Positions 16,252 to 25,604 of a stretch of DNA of 64,000 nt are shown here, piece after piece. Origin of the DNA: Kamptonema sp. UHCC 0994 (lineage in GTDB: Bacteria; Cyanobacteriota; Cyanobacteriia; Cyanobacteriales; Microcoleaceae); contig NZ_JARFTR010000141.1 of assembly GCF_029167235.1 (NCBI RefSeq), positions 1 to 64,000 of the forward strand, in the 5' to 3' direction. Both the position numbers and the translations under genes were made by a program. How positions within the stretch are numbered: the first letter of the stretch is position 1; each line of letters begins with the position of its first letter. The notes beneath the pieces were generated by a model. The model saw only the letters and a program-made list of their open reading frames with translations, ran no database searches and had not been told where the DNA came from.

Positions 16252-17604
16252 ATGGATGATAATTCTCGCAATCCTTCCCAGTTGAAAGATCGCATCAAAC
16301 AATTAAGTGCTGATGATCAACAATGGTTTGAAGTTTTAGCCCAGTATCTGATTCAGAAAGGATGGACTGCTGAATTTCCTGTGAGTAAATTTTTAACAAT
16401 ATTGGAGACTAATAAACTTCATTTTTCCGATCAAAACAAACCAAGACGGTTTTTGGATGACCTGGCAAAAAATGGACTGATTCAGATTCAACGTGGGAAC
16501 TGTAAACGAGGCAATATAATTACTCTTAAATTCTATATGTACAGAGGGCCTTCTTTAGAAGGATGCGTTCCCCTAGACAATCCTCTTTATATCAAGAGAA
16601 GTACAGACTCTCTTTGCGAATCTTATTTAGAGCAAAGCATGAAACTGGGGAGAACGGCTGCTTTTCTGAAGATAAAGGCTGCCAAACACACTGGTAAAAC
16701 ATCTTTATTGATCCGATTAAAAGACTATGCTAAAAATAAAGGATGGTCTGTGGGTTATATTGATTTAGAAAGTAGTCAATTTTCCCAAAATAATCAACAA
16801 TTATTTGATCAGGTAGACAGCTTTTTAGATCGATTTAGAGAAATGGTTTATCAGGTCTATCAAATAGAGGGGAGTTCCAGATCTAATCTACTAGATAGAT
16901 TAACATCTGGTGTCCGATGTACAAGTTACTTAGAACAGCAAGTTTTTACAACGAGCAAAAAACCTCAACTATTATTAATTGATGGTATTGATCAGATTTA
17001 TGGTCAAGAAGTCCAAGATGAATTTCTCTGGTTATTGCGGACTTGGTATGAGGAAAAAATGAAAAATTTGCATGGACAAACCATTAAATGGCCGAGTATT
17101 GTCATTGCTTATTCTACAGAACCCTATTCCAAGTCTAATTTTAGAGAATCCCCTTTACAGAATGTCGGTACATCCATAGACTTAGATGATTTTACAGCAG
17201 ATCACCTATTAGGATTATCGGAAATTTATGGTTTAGAATGGTGTGAAGGAGTAGAAAATGCCAATAAACTTATGAACTTACTAGACGGACATCCTTATCT
17301 GGTGAATTTGGCACTTTATGATATGGCTATTCATAATATCAACATAGATGATTTTCAAATCCAGGCAACTTTACCCCCCTATAAACCTTTTAATAACCAT
17401 CTACGAAGATATTTAGATATTTTGAACGAAAATGAAGATTTAAAACAATGCTTTCTTAAAATTATTAAAGGTGAAACGGCACAATTTAATGACTTGACAC
17501 CCGAAAACTTAGCCAAGTTAGGCTTGATTAAATTTGACTCAGGTAAACCCAAAGTTCGCTGTGAACTTTATAATATTTACTTTAAAAATCATTTAGGAGT
17601 ATAG
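16252..17604 (+). CDS. AAA_35-like P-loop ATPase with N-terminal winged helix (operon gene 1)
   Basis: 450 residues. Residues 20-95 look like a winged-helix domain (QWFEVLAQYLIQKGW ... RRFLDDLAKNGLIQIQRG). The ATPase follows: Walker A IKAAKHTGKTS (141-151), Walker B LLLIDGIDQI (240-249), and the LDGHPYLVNLALY and FNNHLRRYLDIL motifs typical of the cyanobacterial AAA_35 family. The P-loop has AKHTGKT, short of a canonical glycine but with GKT intact. AAA_35 domains usually occur in signalling or conflict proteins as nucleotide-dependent switches. It is the first of five co-directional genes; the next begins 1 base after its stop. AT-rich with no HIP1 site. Confidence 0.8.
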   Translation: MDDNSRNPSQLKDRIKQLSADDQQWFEVLAQYLIQKGWTAEFPVSKFLTILETNKLHFSDQNKPRRFLDDLAKNGLIQIQRGNCKRGNIITLKFYMYRGPSLEGCVPLDNPLYIKRSTDSLCESYLEQSMKLGRTAAFLKIKAAKHTGKTSLLIRLKDYAKNKGWSVGYIDLESSQFSQNNQQLFDQVDSFLDRFREMVYQVYQIEGSSRSNLLDRLTSGVRCTSYLEQQVFTTSKKPQLLLIDGIDQIYGQEVQDEFLWLLRTWYEEKMKNLHGQTIKWPSIVIAYSTEPYSKSNFRESPLQNVGTSIDLDDFTADHLLGLSEIYGLEWCEGVENANKLMNLLDGHPYLVNLALYDMAIHNINIDDFQIQATLPPYKPFNNHLRRYLDILNENEDLKQCFLKIIKGETAQFNDLTPENLAKLGLIKFDSGKPKVRCELYNIYFKNHLGV

Positions 17605-17605
17605 A

Positions 17606-20600
17606 GTGATGCAACTTGATAACTATTTTTCTTGGAAAGGTGGAACTTTAGAAGATGATCAAACTTATGTTGAAAGAAAGGCTGATCAAGACTTATACAA
17701 TTTTAGCCAAATTATTCATCGAGGAAGGCGAGTTTGTTTCGTACTTGCACCCCGACAAACGGGGAAATCAAGCTTAATGAACCGTACTGTTAACCGTCTT
17801 CGTCAGGAAAATATTGCCTGTGTTATGGTTAATCTTCATGGTTTAGGAAAAGTTAATCAGGAAGAAGATTTTTGGTTGACTCTTTTGTACAGAATATGTG
17901 TTACTAGACCCAACTCAGAAACTTTAGCATCCCAACTGTTAGAATTTTGGGAAAACCATAAAAGATTGCTACCGAGTGAAGTTTTTACTCTTTTTTTGGT
18001 GGATGTAATTTTATCTAACTTAACAGAAAGTAAACTCGTAATTTTCCTAGATGAAGTTCAATCTCTGATTCGTTGGAACTTACAAGATACATTCATCAGA
18101 TATATTAGAGCAATTTCTGATAATGTTGAGAATCCTGCTCTTGGCAAGTTGAGTTTTGTTTTACTCGGAGTCGCAAAACCTTCAGAATTTACCCAAGATA
18201 GTGATGCGAATCTCAATCTAGGAACCAAAACAGAACTCGATTATTTATCAGGAGATTGTCTTCCCCTGCAAAAAGGATTAGAACCTATTACCTCCGAACC
18301 CAAACAGTTAAAACAGTTAATAGATAAAATTTTATACTGGACAGGAGGTCAAGCATTTTTAACCCAGTTTGCTTGTCAATTATTAATTGAGAACTTGCGT
18401 CCGCCTTTAAGTAATAATCCCGATCGAGATGTTGATTCCATAATTAATAAATATTGGTTAAAACAATGGAGAGATAATGATCCCCAATACCATTTTCAAG
18501 GAATAGAAAATTTATTTCTCAAAATAAATTCTGAGCAAATCTCTAAAAAACTTCAAGTTTTAACGCTTTATGAAAAGATTTTAAATCAAGACAAGATTAA
18601 CTTTAAAGCTAGTGATGAAAATCAAGCGGATTTGCTAATGTCTGGATTAGTGGTTAAGTGCTACGGTGGGCTAGTGGCTCAATTAAAAATTGCTAATCCA
18701 ATTTATCAGCAAATATTTAATTATGAGTGGATTGATGAAATTAGAGAAAAACTAGCTGGGGGGACTGTACAAACAAACGATGAACTAGAGGAGGGGATAG
18801 AAGATGACAAAATTGAGGGATTAGAAAATTCTGCCCTTGTCAAGAAAGGTCTGAAAGTCTTGGCGAAAAGTCTTAGCCTCTTTGTTGATAAACAAATGTC
18901 TAAATCTCTAGGAAAAGGATGGAGAAATATTCCTGAAGTTAGAACAATCATTCGTCCTGCTGAAGATCGGTCTCCTATCACGGTTCTCGACTCTCAAAAA
19001 CTACTGAAATTGATTGCTAATAACTGGAAGAGTGTTTTCAGCCAAGTATTGAGTATCAAACATCAAAACTGGGTTTACGAACTCCTTACAACCCGAAATG
19101 AAGAAGCTCACGAAGTTGAATTTGATGACAAAATGACTGAACGAGCGCTAGATACAATGGAGTGTTTGCTTAGAGCAATCGGGGCGACGGATGAAGCCGC
19201 TGTAATTGATGGAATAAAGATGAATAAATTTCCTCGAATGATGAAAACCTCACATTCCCATATCCTAAAAGATGCGATAAAGTATGAAGAGAAACCGAAT
19301 ACAACCACAGATAAACAGGATAATTATTTTATGGATAGAGCTATTCGCATCGCTAGTATTATAGAAAAACGTCAACCACAGGCAAAAAAAGCTCGTTCTA
19401 TTATTGCCAATCTGCAATCTATGGATTCACAGTTGGCTAAAATGGAAGCCTATCGCAATCGAATTTTAACTCAAATTGACGATATTCCTGTGATTGAGAA
19501 ACTACGGGTGCTGCAATTTGATGGATTGAAAGACAAAGTTAAGCAAATTATTCAAGTCCTAGAAAAGTTAGATAAACGATTTTCTCGTAAGACTTTAACC
19601 ATTGCTTTTGTCGGTCGTGCTGGACAGGGAAAAAGTCGTTTTATTCAAGCTTTAACGGGACTAACTGCTGTTGAAGTTCCCGACGGAAGTATGAACAATT
19701 GTACGGGGGTGCGTGTTACTATTTCTCATTCTTTAGACCGAGCTACTTTTGGGGAAGTATACTTTCACACAGAAGCCTCATTCTTAGAAGATAATATTTA
19801 CCCCTACTATGACTTTTTAGACTTAGGAACTAAACCCAAAAAATTTTCAGAATTTATTAATAAACCCCTTCCTGAGTTGAAACTCCAAACCTCAGAAGCC
19901 AAGGCACTCTACGATCATTTGAACAAGTGTTATGCTCATCACAGTAGTTACAGCAGTTTACTACAAGAGTCATCACCGAAACAGATTTCACGAGAAGAAA
20001 TTAGAAAATATGTGGCTCAAACTGATGAAGCTAATCACAAAACTTCTTTTAATTATCTAGCGGTGCAAGAAGTCAAAATCTTCTGTGAATTTCCCTATCA
20101 TGATGTGGGTCAAATTTCATTAATTGATTTACCAGGATTAGGAGATACCGTATTAGGAGATAGACAAAGACTTCGTAAAAGTCTCGGACAAGATGTGGAT
20201 TTAGCTCTGTTTATTTATATGCCAGGAAATAGAATTCTTCAAGAAGAGGACTATAAACTTTATGATACCGCTAGTTCTGCCTTAACTGAATTACCGATTA
20301 AGAAATGGTCGTTTATGGTTCTTAATCGAGTTGATAATCCCAAACCAGGGATAGCAGAAAATGGCATACACTGTGAAGAAACCAAAACTCGAATTGAGAC
20401 TGAAGGACGGATTCAAGTTGCTCGTTGTCTGATTGCTAATTGTGATAAAAAAGATGAAGCTGCCGGGGTTTTAAACCAAGTTCTCGACTATTTAGAAACC
20501 CATATTTTAGACCTAGATGGAGAATATGCTGCCATTGTTAATCGGGAGTTAAAACAACTGCAAACCGAAATTAGTTCTTTCTTAGAAAAAGCTCGCCACG

Positions 20601-21526
20601 CTTTCGTTGCTAGTCCTAAATCTGGGAGTGAAGTTGCAATTTTCAGAGATTTATTTACCGAGTTTGATAACTCGATGGCAGAAGGATTACTGACATTGGT
20701 TAAAGAGCTACGCCCCGAACAATTGGATGCCTCTAGCAATAAAAAAGATGCTGAATTCTTTGCCACAGTTATTGATTCATTGATTAACAAATGTAATCAA
20801 GATGCCGGAATTCCTTCACAGGAAGAAATCAGAAAAATGTACTTTAGAGCAGGTGTCGGTGCAACCTGGGGCGGGATTTTTCGTGCCTGTTTAAATGTTC
20901 TAAGAACGCATTTAAGAACACACTTTAGATCGGCAGATAATGGCTTAAAAGAGTATGTAGATCAAGCTAAAGTTAAAGTAGCAGATATTTTTACCGAAAC
21001 CAGTCTAGGAAACTTAACTTCTGCTAGAGGCACAGAATTTCTTGAGTTTATGGCAACAGAAATTCCGGCACATTATGAAGTTCTCCAAGCAGCATTTCAG
21101 AGCCTTGTATCTTTTGAAATGTCATACCGTTCCAATTTTCAACACAGAATTCTTAAGGCATTAGAACAACTTGATCCAGAGCAGCAAGGAAACGTCTTTT
21201 CAGAGGCGGGTAAAACAGAGGAGGAACTTCTTAAGGTAATCCATCAAGTGCTGACCGTTTTTCATCGAAATACAGTTTGTGCTTGTCGAGAAGCACTAGA
21301 AAAATTTGAGGGAGAACCCAGTTTAGCTGCGTTTGCAGTGATTGATGAATTTGTGGATGAAGTGGTTCGCTCTAAGGATGTGGACAAGCAATGGGAAGAC
21401 TTTATGAGAGAGAGAAGTTCAGAAATTTGGCCGAATAAATTTGGGCAACAAGTGGGTTTAGAAAAGCGAGAATGGGAACAATTAGTTGAACAAGCAATGA
21501 CGGCTAATAAAGTAGAATTGATTTAG
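17606..21526 (+). CDS. AAA_35 - Swt1-type HEPN - dynamin-like GTPase fusion (operon gene 2)
   Basis: 1306 residues. AAA_35 ATPase at 11-385 (GGTLEDDQTYVERKADQDLY opening; Walker A APRQTGKSS 48-56; Walker B LVIFLDEV 144-151; WTGGQAFL 245-252). A Swt1-type HEPN domain at about 405-535, with the RNase motif R497-N-E-E-A-H502 and the following RALDTMECLLRAIGA helix. A helical linker to 660. A dynamin-like GTPase from 660: G1 GRAGQGKS (670-677), G3 DLPGLGD (841-847), G4 NRVD (907-910), then a long helical C-terminus to 1306. The R-x4-H pair of ribonucleolytic HEPN enzymes is intact, so RNA cleavage is the probable effector output. Start is GTG 17606 or ATG 17609, both served by AGGAG. Confidence 0.85.
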   Translation: MMQLDNYFSWKGGTLEDDQTYVERKADQDLYNFSQIIHRGRRVCFVLAPRQTGKSSLMNRTVNRLRQENIACVMVNLHGLGKVNQEEDFWLTLLYRICVTRPNSETLASQLLEFWENHKRLLPSEVFTLFLVDVILSNLTESKLVIFLDEVQSLIRWNLQDTFIRYIRAISDNVENPALGKLSFVLLGVAKPSEFTQDSDANLNLGTKTELDYLSGDCLPLQKGLEPITSEPKQLKQLIDKILYWTGGQAFLTQFACQLLIENLRPPLSNNPDRDVDSIINKYWLKQWRDNDPQYHFQGIENLFLKINSEQISKKLQVLTLYEKILNQDKINFKASDENQADLLMSGLVVKCYGGLVAQLKIANPIYQQIFNYEWIDEIREKLAGGTVQTNDELEEGIEDDKIEGLENSALVKKGLKVLAKSLSLFVDKQMSKSLGKGWRNIPEVRTIIRPAEDRSPITVLDSQKLLKLIANNWKSVFSQVLSIKHQNWVYELLTTRNEEAHEVEFDDKMTERALDTMECLLRAIGATDEAAVIDGIKMNKFPRMMKTSHSHILKDAIKYEEKPNTTTDKQDNYFMDRAIRIASIIEKRQPQAKKARSIIANLQSMDSQLAKMEAYRNRILTQIDDIPVIEKLRVLQFDGLKDKVKQIIQVLEKLDKRFSRKTLTIAFVGRAGQGKSRFIQALTGLTAVEVPDGSMNNCTGVRVTISHSLDRATFGEVYFHTEASFLEDNIYPYYDFLDLGTKPKKFSEFINKPLPELKLQTSEAKALYDHLNKCYAHHSSYSSLLQESSPKQISREEIRKYVAQTDEANHKTSFNYLAVQEVKIFCEFPYHDVGQISLIDLPGLGDTVLGDRQRLRKSLGQDVDLALFIYMPGNRILQEEDYKLYDTASSALTELPIKKWSFMVLNRVDNPKPGIAENGIHCEETKTRIETEGRIQVARCLIANCDKKDEAAGVLNQVLDYLETHILDLDGEYAAIVNRELKQLQTEISSFLEKARHAFVASPKSGSEVAIFRDLFTEFDNSMAEGLLTLVKELRPEQLDASSNKKDAEFFATVIDSLINKCNQDAGIPSQEEIRKMYFRAGVGATWGGIFRACLNVLRTHLRTHFRSADNGLKEYVDQAKVKVADIFTETSLGNLTSARGTEFLEFMATEIPAHYEVLQAAFQSLVSFEMSYRSNFQHRILKALEQLDPEQQGNVFSEAGKTEEELLKVIHQVLTVFHRNTVCACREALEKFEGEPSLAAFAVIDEFVDEVVRSKDVDKQWEDFMRERSSEIWPNKFGQQVGLEKREWEQLVEQAMTANKVELI

Positions 21527-21571
21527 CGATTGCTACTGTTAAAATATCTAAAAAATCAGGAGAATAATTCA

Positions 21572-22600
21572 ATGCCTAATTTAAAGTTGAGAGTGGCTAT
21601 GCTGGGACGGAGTTCCGTCGGAAAGACCAGTCTTTTAGCTGTGATGTATAAATTCTTTAGTGAAACCACTGCACCCACTGAACTGAGATTATCAACCGAT
21701 CCTGAAAGTGAAGCAATTCTTGAAGCTCATTATCAGGATCTTCTGAAAATGATTAAATATTTTGAAGCCACAGATCAAGGAATGACAGCAACAGACGGAC
21801 CTAGAGATTTTACTTTTACCTTGGATCGAAAAGATTGGTTAGGTAAACGCGCATCATTAGAATTAGAATTTATTGATCTTCCTGGGGAATATTTCGGTCC
21901 CAAGGCATCGACGAAAGAGAAAGAATATTGTTTGAATGTTGTGACGAATAGTGGAGCCGTGATCATTACAATTGATACTTTAGCATTAATGATGGGAGGT
22001 GGACGTTTCAATGAACAGGTGAATGAACCAAAATACATCACTGAATTAATTAAAACCGCCTATCAAGATATTTCTGAACCTCGCTTAGTTATTTTTGCTC
22101 CAGTCAAGTGTGAAACCTTTTTACAAAATGGTAAAGATCCGGCAGAACTGGTAAAAGCTCTCAAGACTCAATACGATCAATTAATTACAAGAGTTCTTGC
22201 ACCTAAAGCCCAAAATGTAGCTGTTGTCCTTACCCCTGTAGAAACCATTGGTTGTGTAGTTTGTGGAGGATGGGAAGAAGAAAAGGGACGTTTTAAGAGA
22301 TGGTATCTCAATAAAATTCATGTTGATGATGCCATAGAAACTAGATATGCTGATCAACCTTTGCGCTACTTATTGTTGTTTTTAATTAAACAATATATTG
22401 ATGATAAAAAAAATGGTGATAAAAAAGATGGTGATAAAAAAGATGGTGATAAAAAAGATGGTTTTTGGTTTAAAGTTAATGACTTTTTACAAAGATATGA
22501 TGATCTCAAAGAAGCTTTGGGGAGATTTGCTTCGGGTTGCAGAAAAGTAACCCCATTTGAGATTTTGCAAGGACATAATTTTTTCAAAATCAATCGTTAA
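21572..22600 (+). CDS. small P-loop GTPase (operon gene 3)
   Basis: 342 residues from the ATG at 21572, preceded by CAGGAG; the frame extends to a TTG at 21530 without support. GTPase motifs: G1 LGRSSVGKTS (11-20), G3 IDLPGEYFG (101-109), and a divergent G4 APVKCE (176-181) lacking the usual N/TKxD. Residues 277-296 carry a (DGDKK)n repeat, a flexible charged hinge before a final helical segment. It is 45 bases after the dynamin-like gene, so the two GTPases are co-expressed. It resembles small TRAFAC-class GTPases found in bacterial conflict operons, where they may act as on/off switches; assignment to a named family is beyond what I can see. Confidence 0.75.
   Translation: MPNLKLRVAMLGRSSVGKTSLLAVMYKFFSETTAPTELRLSTDPESEAILEAHYQDLLKMIKYFEATDQGMTATDGPRDFTFTLDRKDWLGKRASLELEFIDLPGEYFGPKASTKEKEYCLNVVTNSGAVIITIDTLALMMGGGRFNEQVNEPKYITELIKTAYQDISEPRLVIFAPVKCETFLQNGKDPAELVKALKTQYDQLITRVLAPKAQNVAVVLTPVETIGCVVCGGWEEEKGRFKRWYLNKIHVDDAIETRYADQPLRYLLLFLIKQYIDDKKNGDKKDGDKKDGDKKDGFWFKVNDFLQRYDDLKEALGRFASGCRKVTPFEILQGHNFFKINR
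22402..22462 (+). repeat. 15-bp tandem repeat encoding (DGDKK)n
   Basis: Four near-perfect copies of GATGGTGATAAAAAA inside the small GTPase gene; the first copy has AAT for GAT. The in-frame unit gives a charged hinge. Copy number is likely to vary between strains. Confidence 0.8.
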
Positions 22601-22619
22601 TTTAGACAAGGAGGAAAGT

Positions 22620-23492
22620 ATGGATATCTATATTCGGAGTCGGGGTTTTGAACAAAATAATGGTTATTGTTGGCTGCAACTCACTGATACAGGTCAGGAA
22701 CGAGTTGATGAACTTCCGAATCAATTTGAAGATGAATCAATCCATCTGATTTACAGTGAAAGTCCCTCAGTGGTTATTTCTCGAAGAGGGGGTCTTTTGT
22801 TACTCCTAATTACCGCTATTCACCCCCAAGGACGCAAGGATTTTTCAGCCAGACCGATTCGGATTTCTGTGGCTTGGATTGCTGAAGATTCTGATAAAAT
22901 TGAACCCGTCTTTCGGATGTTAGCTGCTAATGCTTTAGATGAGGAAGATAACCCTTTACTTACAGAAAAAATTAGTCAAGCTGTAACATTAGGGGGAGAG
23001 GATGGTTTTCTGGGAAATTTTCAAGAATTACTCAGTTTAGCTGATCCTCAGAATATAGAAGAAAGGATTCAAAACCAACCCTTACCACCTGACCAAGAGT
23101 TAAATAAGTTAGCTAAAATTTCATCAGAAATGAAGCACTTACTGGCTGAAGAAATTAGAGAGTATTTTCTTCCCAAAAGAGAGGGAGTTCTTCTCGTATC
23201 TACGGGAATTAAAAAAGAGGAAAGTTTCAGGGAGGCTCAGGTTTGGCGGGGTCTATCTTCCCTAGTCGAATCAGAGCAACAATGGTGGATTTACTATCCC
23301 ATTGCTGACTCCTATCCATTGCCAGAAATCGAAGGGTTTTGGCAAGCTTTAGATTTTAAATTCAAATTTAAGTTTTTGAAGTTTATTTTAGGAATCACAA
23401 CGTTTTCGCAAGCGTGGTTTATTAAATTAATTGAGTCTCAAGTCAATATGAGAACTCAAGAAAGGAGTTCATCACTTGAAAACGATGTTTAA
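22620..23492 (+). CDS. unrecognised protein (operon gene 4)
   Basis: 290 residues from the ATG at 22620, set by AGGAGG 7 bases upstream; 19 bases separate it from the GTPase stop. No family recognised. It starts MDIYIRSRGFEQNNGYCWLQ and looks alpha/beta to about 110, then mixed helices (MKHLLAEEIREYFLPKREGV), with W-rich stretch QQWWIYYPIADSYPLPEIEG. A strongly hydrophobic/aromatic segment near 255-275 (FKFKFLKFILGITTFSQAWF) could bind membrane or pack on a partner. Its end overlaps the start of gene 5 by 17 bases. Conserved position between GTPase and vWA genes would suggest an adaptor, but this is inference. Confidence 0.65.
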   Translation: MDIYIRSRGFEQNNGYCWLQLTDTGQERVDELPNQFEDESIHLIYSESPSVVISRRGGLLLLLITAIHPQGRKDFSARPIRISVAWIAEDSDKIEPVFRMLAANALDEEDNPLLTEKISQAVTLGGEDGFLGNFQELLSLADPQNIEERIQNQPLPPDQELNKLAKISSEMKHLLAEEIREYFLPKREGVLLVSTGIKKEESFREAQVWRGLSSLVESEQQWWIYYPIADSYPLPEIEGFWQALDFKFKFKFLKFILGITTFSQAWFIKLIESQVNMRTQERSSSLENDV

Positions 23493-25410
23493 CTTCCTAA
23501 AAACCCTGGTAGAAGTCATCCAACGTCTTAACAGTTACTATTACTATTCCAATGGAATAAAAGGAACTGTTTTACCTGTTAATGCAGCCAATTATGTTAA
23601 GCGAGAGGTGGATGTTAAACTTTACGAATTCATCAAAAATTATGAACAAAAATTCCCAGTTTGCTATGTTTTTGGGACTCCTCAAAGTGGAAAATCTAGC
23701 ATCAGGTTAAGAACTGCTAAAAAATTAGAGGAGGAAGGTTACATTAGCATATCTCTATCCGCCCAAACTTTGAGTTATCCTGTAACAGAAGATTTTTTTT
23801 ACTCTCATTTAGTGCAGGAAATTAGTTACAAATTCAAGCAATTTGGTTCAGAAGTCGTTTTAGAGTTACAGTCATTTTGGCAAACCTTAAAGGAGCAATC
23901 TTATGAGATCAAATTTCCAGAATTTATTCGGCAGACAATTCGGTTTTCTAAGAACAAGACGTTAGTTATTTTCTTAGATGATAGCCAAAATCTCGCCGAA
24001 TGGGAGGGACTCCGAACCTTTTTAGAAAACCTTTGCATCCCTAATTTTGCACTTGTGCTGTTCGGAAATGTCCATCCTAGTAAAGTTTTACCCCTGAAAA
24101 ACTCTGGCCAAAATCCGATAACCGTGTTTGATATCTCACCTCTTGAGGGTGAATGTCCACCCCTGCAAGGAAGATTGAGGGTAGTGAGTCAAAATCCCAA
24201 AGCCTTATTTCAAGATATTTTGACTTGGACAGGGGGGCAACCTTTCTTAACAAATTTTTTATGTTTTTTTGCTGTTAAATGGCTTAGGATAGAAGAAAGT
24301 CATGCTCATACCGAGCTACTGAGAACCTTAGTCCAAGAAAAGATAGTTCAAAAGTGGACAAGCCAACCTGTACTTGTTTCTCACTTTCAGGCTATTGAGG
24401 ATTATTACATTCAAGGAGACCCCAGGGTAGCAGAAATCCAATTCTTAGCCCTAGAAATTTACAAGCAAGTTCTCCAACACCCCAAGTTTACTCATTTTTC
24501 TGAGCAAAGTTTGGCTCAAAGAGAATTGCTGGTGTCAGGATTAGTAACAAAACGTGGTGGATTTCTGGATGTTGCTAATCCTATCTATGGAAAAGTTTTT
24601 GATCTAAATTGGATCGAAAAAATACAAAAAAAACTGAATTCTGGGAGATTGATGATGACACTTAATCTATCTATTTATGATCGAGATTGCTTTTTTCTGG
24701 TTTCTAAAGGAGCATCAATGACTAATCTCATTGCAGCTAGAGACTCAAAAGCAAGAGAGCGTTATTATGCTATTAAAGATTCAGTTAAGGGACATATTGC
24801 GGAAGTTTTAAGAGTTCGTCCAGGTGCTGAATCTAAAAGAGTTAGCGATCAAGCAACTCTAGCTTTTTTTAACATTAATAAAGTAGCCCGGAATAACTAC
24901 AATATTACAGATCATAATCAAGTTGATGCCAAATTTGACGCTAACACTCCCGCAGGTGATGCTTTTATTACTCCGACATTTAAGGGTTTAATGAATAAGT
25001 GGTTTGAAGAACGCCCAGAAGATCGAGGAGCTATTGTATTTGTTTATACTGATGGGGAACTTACTGATTTTAATGAATTTGTTGTAGAAATTAAAAATCA
25101 ATGTAAAAAACTTAAAAACCACAGTTACTTAAAAATTTTAATTGTTGGAGTTGGAGAGGCAATTCAATCCCCTGTAGCGGTAGAGAATTATTTTCACGTC
25201 GATCTCAACGGTTATGGTTTTGAAGATCGCGATGGAAATCCTTGCAATGTTGTGATATTTAACCGCCTAGAATCTGTTAATGAATATGGTGCTATTCAGT
25301 CTATACTTGAACAGCTAGTTGAATGTCCAGAACTAGGACTGCCAGATTGGTTAAAAGAGGAATATCCTGATCTTTATGAAAAGTTAAAACGGAAATATGA
25401 TCTTCCTTAA
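23476..25410 (+). CDS. AAA_35 - vWA fusion with degenerate MIDAS (operon gene 5)
   Basis: 644 residues from a TTG at 23476, preferred because AAAGGAG lies 9 bases upstream; the ATG at 23485 is the alternative. AAA_35 ATPase at 25-390 (Walker A GTPQSGKSS 67-75; Walker B LVIFLDDSQ 163-171; WTGGQPFL 251-258), closely related in layout to gene 2. A von Willebrand A domain follows (about 396-610): strand then SKGASM (410-415) in place of DxSxS, the metal-site Thr T491 in NTPAGDA, and VYTDGE with D526. The first Asp and Ser of the metal site are missing, so metal-dependent ligand binding may be weakened or lost. Last gene of the operon; a terminator follows at 25447. Confidence 0.8.
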   Translation: MKTMFNFLKTLVEVIQRLNSYYYYSNGIKGTVLPVNAANYVKREVDVKLYEFIKNYEQKFPVCYVFGTPQSGKSSIRLRTAKKLEEEGYISISLSAQTLSYPVTEDFFYSHLVQEISYKFKQFGSEVVLELQSFWQTLKEQSYEIKFPEFIRQTIRFSKNKTLVIFLDDSQNLAEWEGLRTFLENLCIPNFALVLFGNVHPSKVLPLKNSGQNPITVFDISPLEGECPPLQGRLRVVSQNPKALFQDILTWTGGQPFLTNFLCFFAVKWLRIEESHAHTELLRTLVQEKIVQKWTSQPVLVSHFQAIEDYYIQGDPRVAEIQFLALEIYKQVLQHPKFTHFSEQSLAQRELLVSGLVTKRGGFLDVANPIYGKVFDLNWIEKIQKKLNSGRLMMTLNLSIYDRDCFFLVSKGASMTNLIAARDSKARERYYAIKDSVKGHIAEVLRVRPGAESKRVSDQATLAFFNINKVARNNYNITDHNQVDAKFDANTPAGDAFITPTFKGLMNKWFEERPEDRGAIVFVYTDGELTDFNEFVVEIKNQCKKLKNHSYLKILIVGVGEAIQSPVAVENYFHVDLNGYGFEDRDGNPCNVVIFNRLESVNEYGAIQSILEQLVECPELGLPDWLKEEYPDLYEKLKRKYDLP

Positions 25411-25446
25411 CTCTCTTCTACTAATTTGCACAAAAAGTAATACTAA

Positions 25447-25487
25447 AGCCAGAAAACTTTTGTGAGAGAGATTTTTCTGGCTGGGAT
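25447..25487 (+). terminator. rho-independent terminator of the conflict operon
   Basis: AGCCAGAAAA (25447-25456) and TTTTCTGGCT (25473-25482) form a perfect 10-bp stem with a 16-base loop, followed by GGGATTTTT. It lies 37 bases after the last operon stop. Confidence 0.8.
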
Positions 25488-25604
25488 TTTTAAAAAGTCC
25501 TACTGTACCAAGTCAGATGTCTGGAATGTGCGCTTCACTTCAGTTTAGCGCGATTAGCAGCTAGGGTGCTAAGTGGTAAAGGCTTTAATGAATCATACTC
25601 TTAT

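Noticed and set aside
22240-22256. ACCATTGGTTG inside the small GTPase gene as an XRE operator
   Set aside because: It lies inside coding sequence, is not palindromic beyond the core, and is probably chance.
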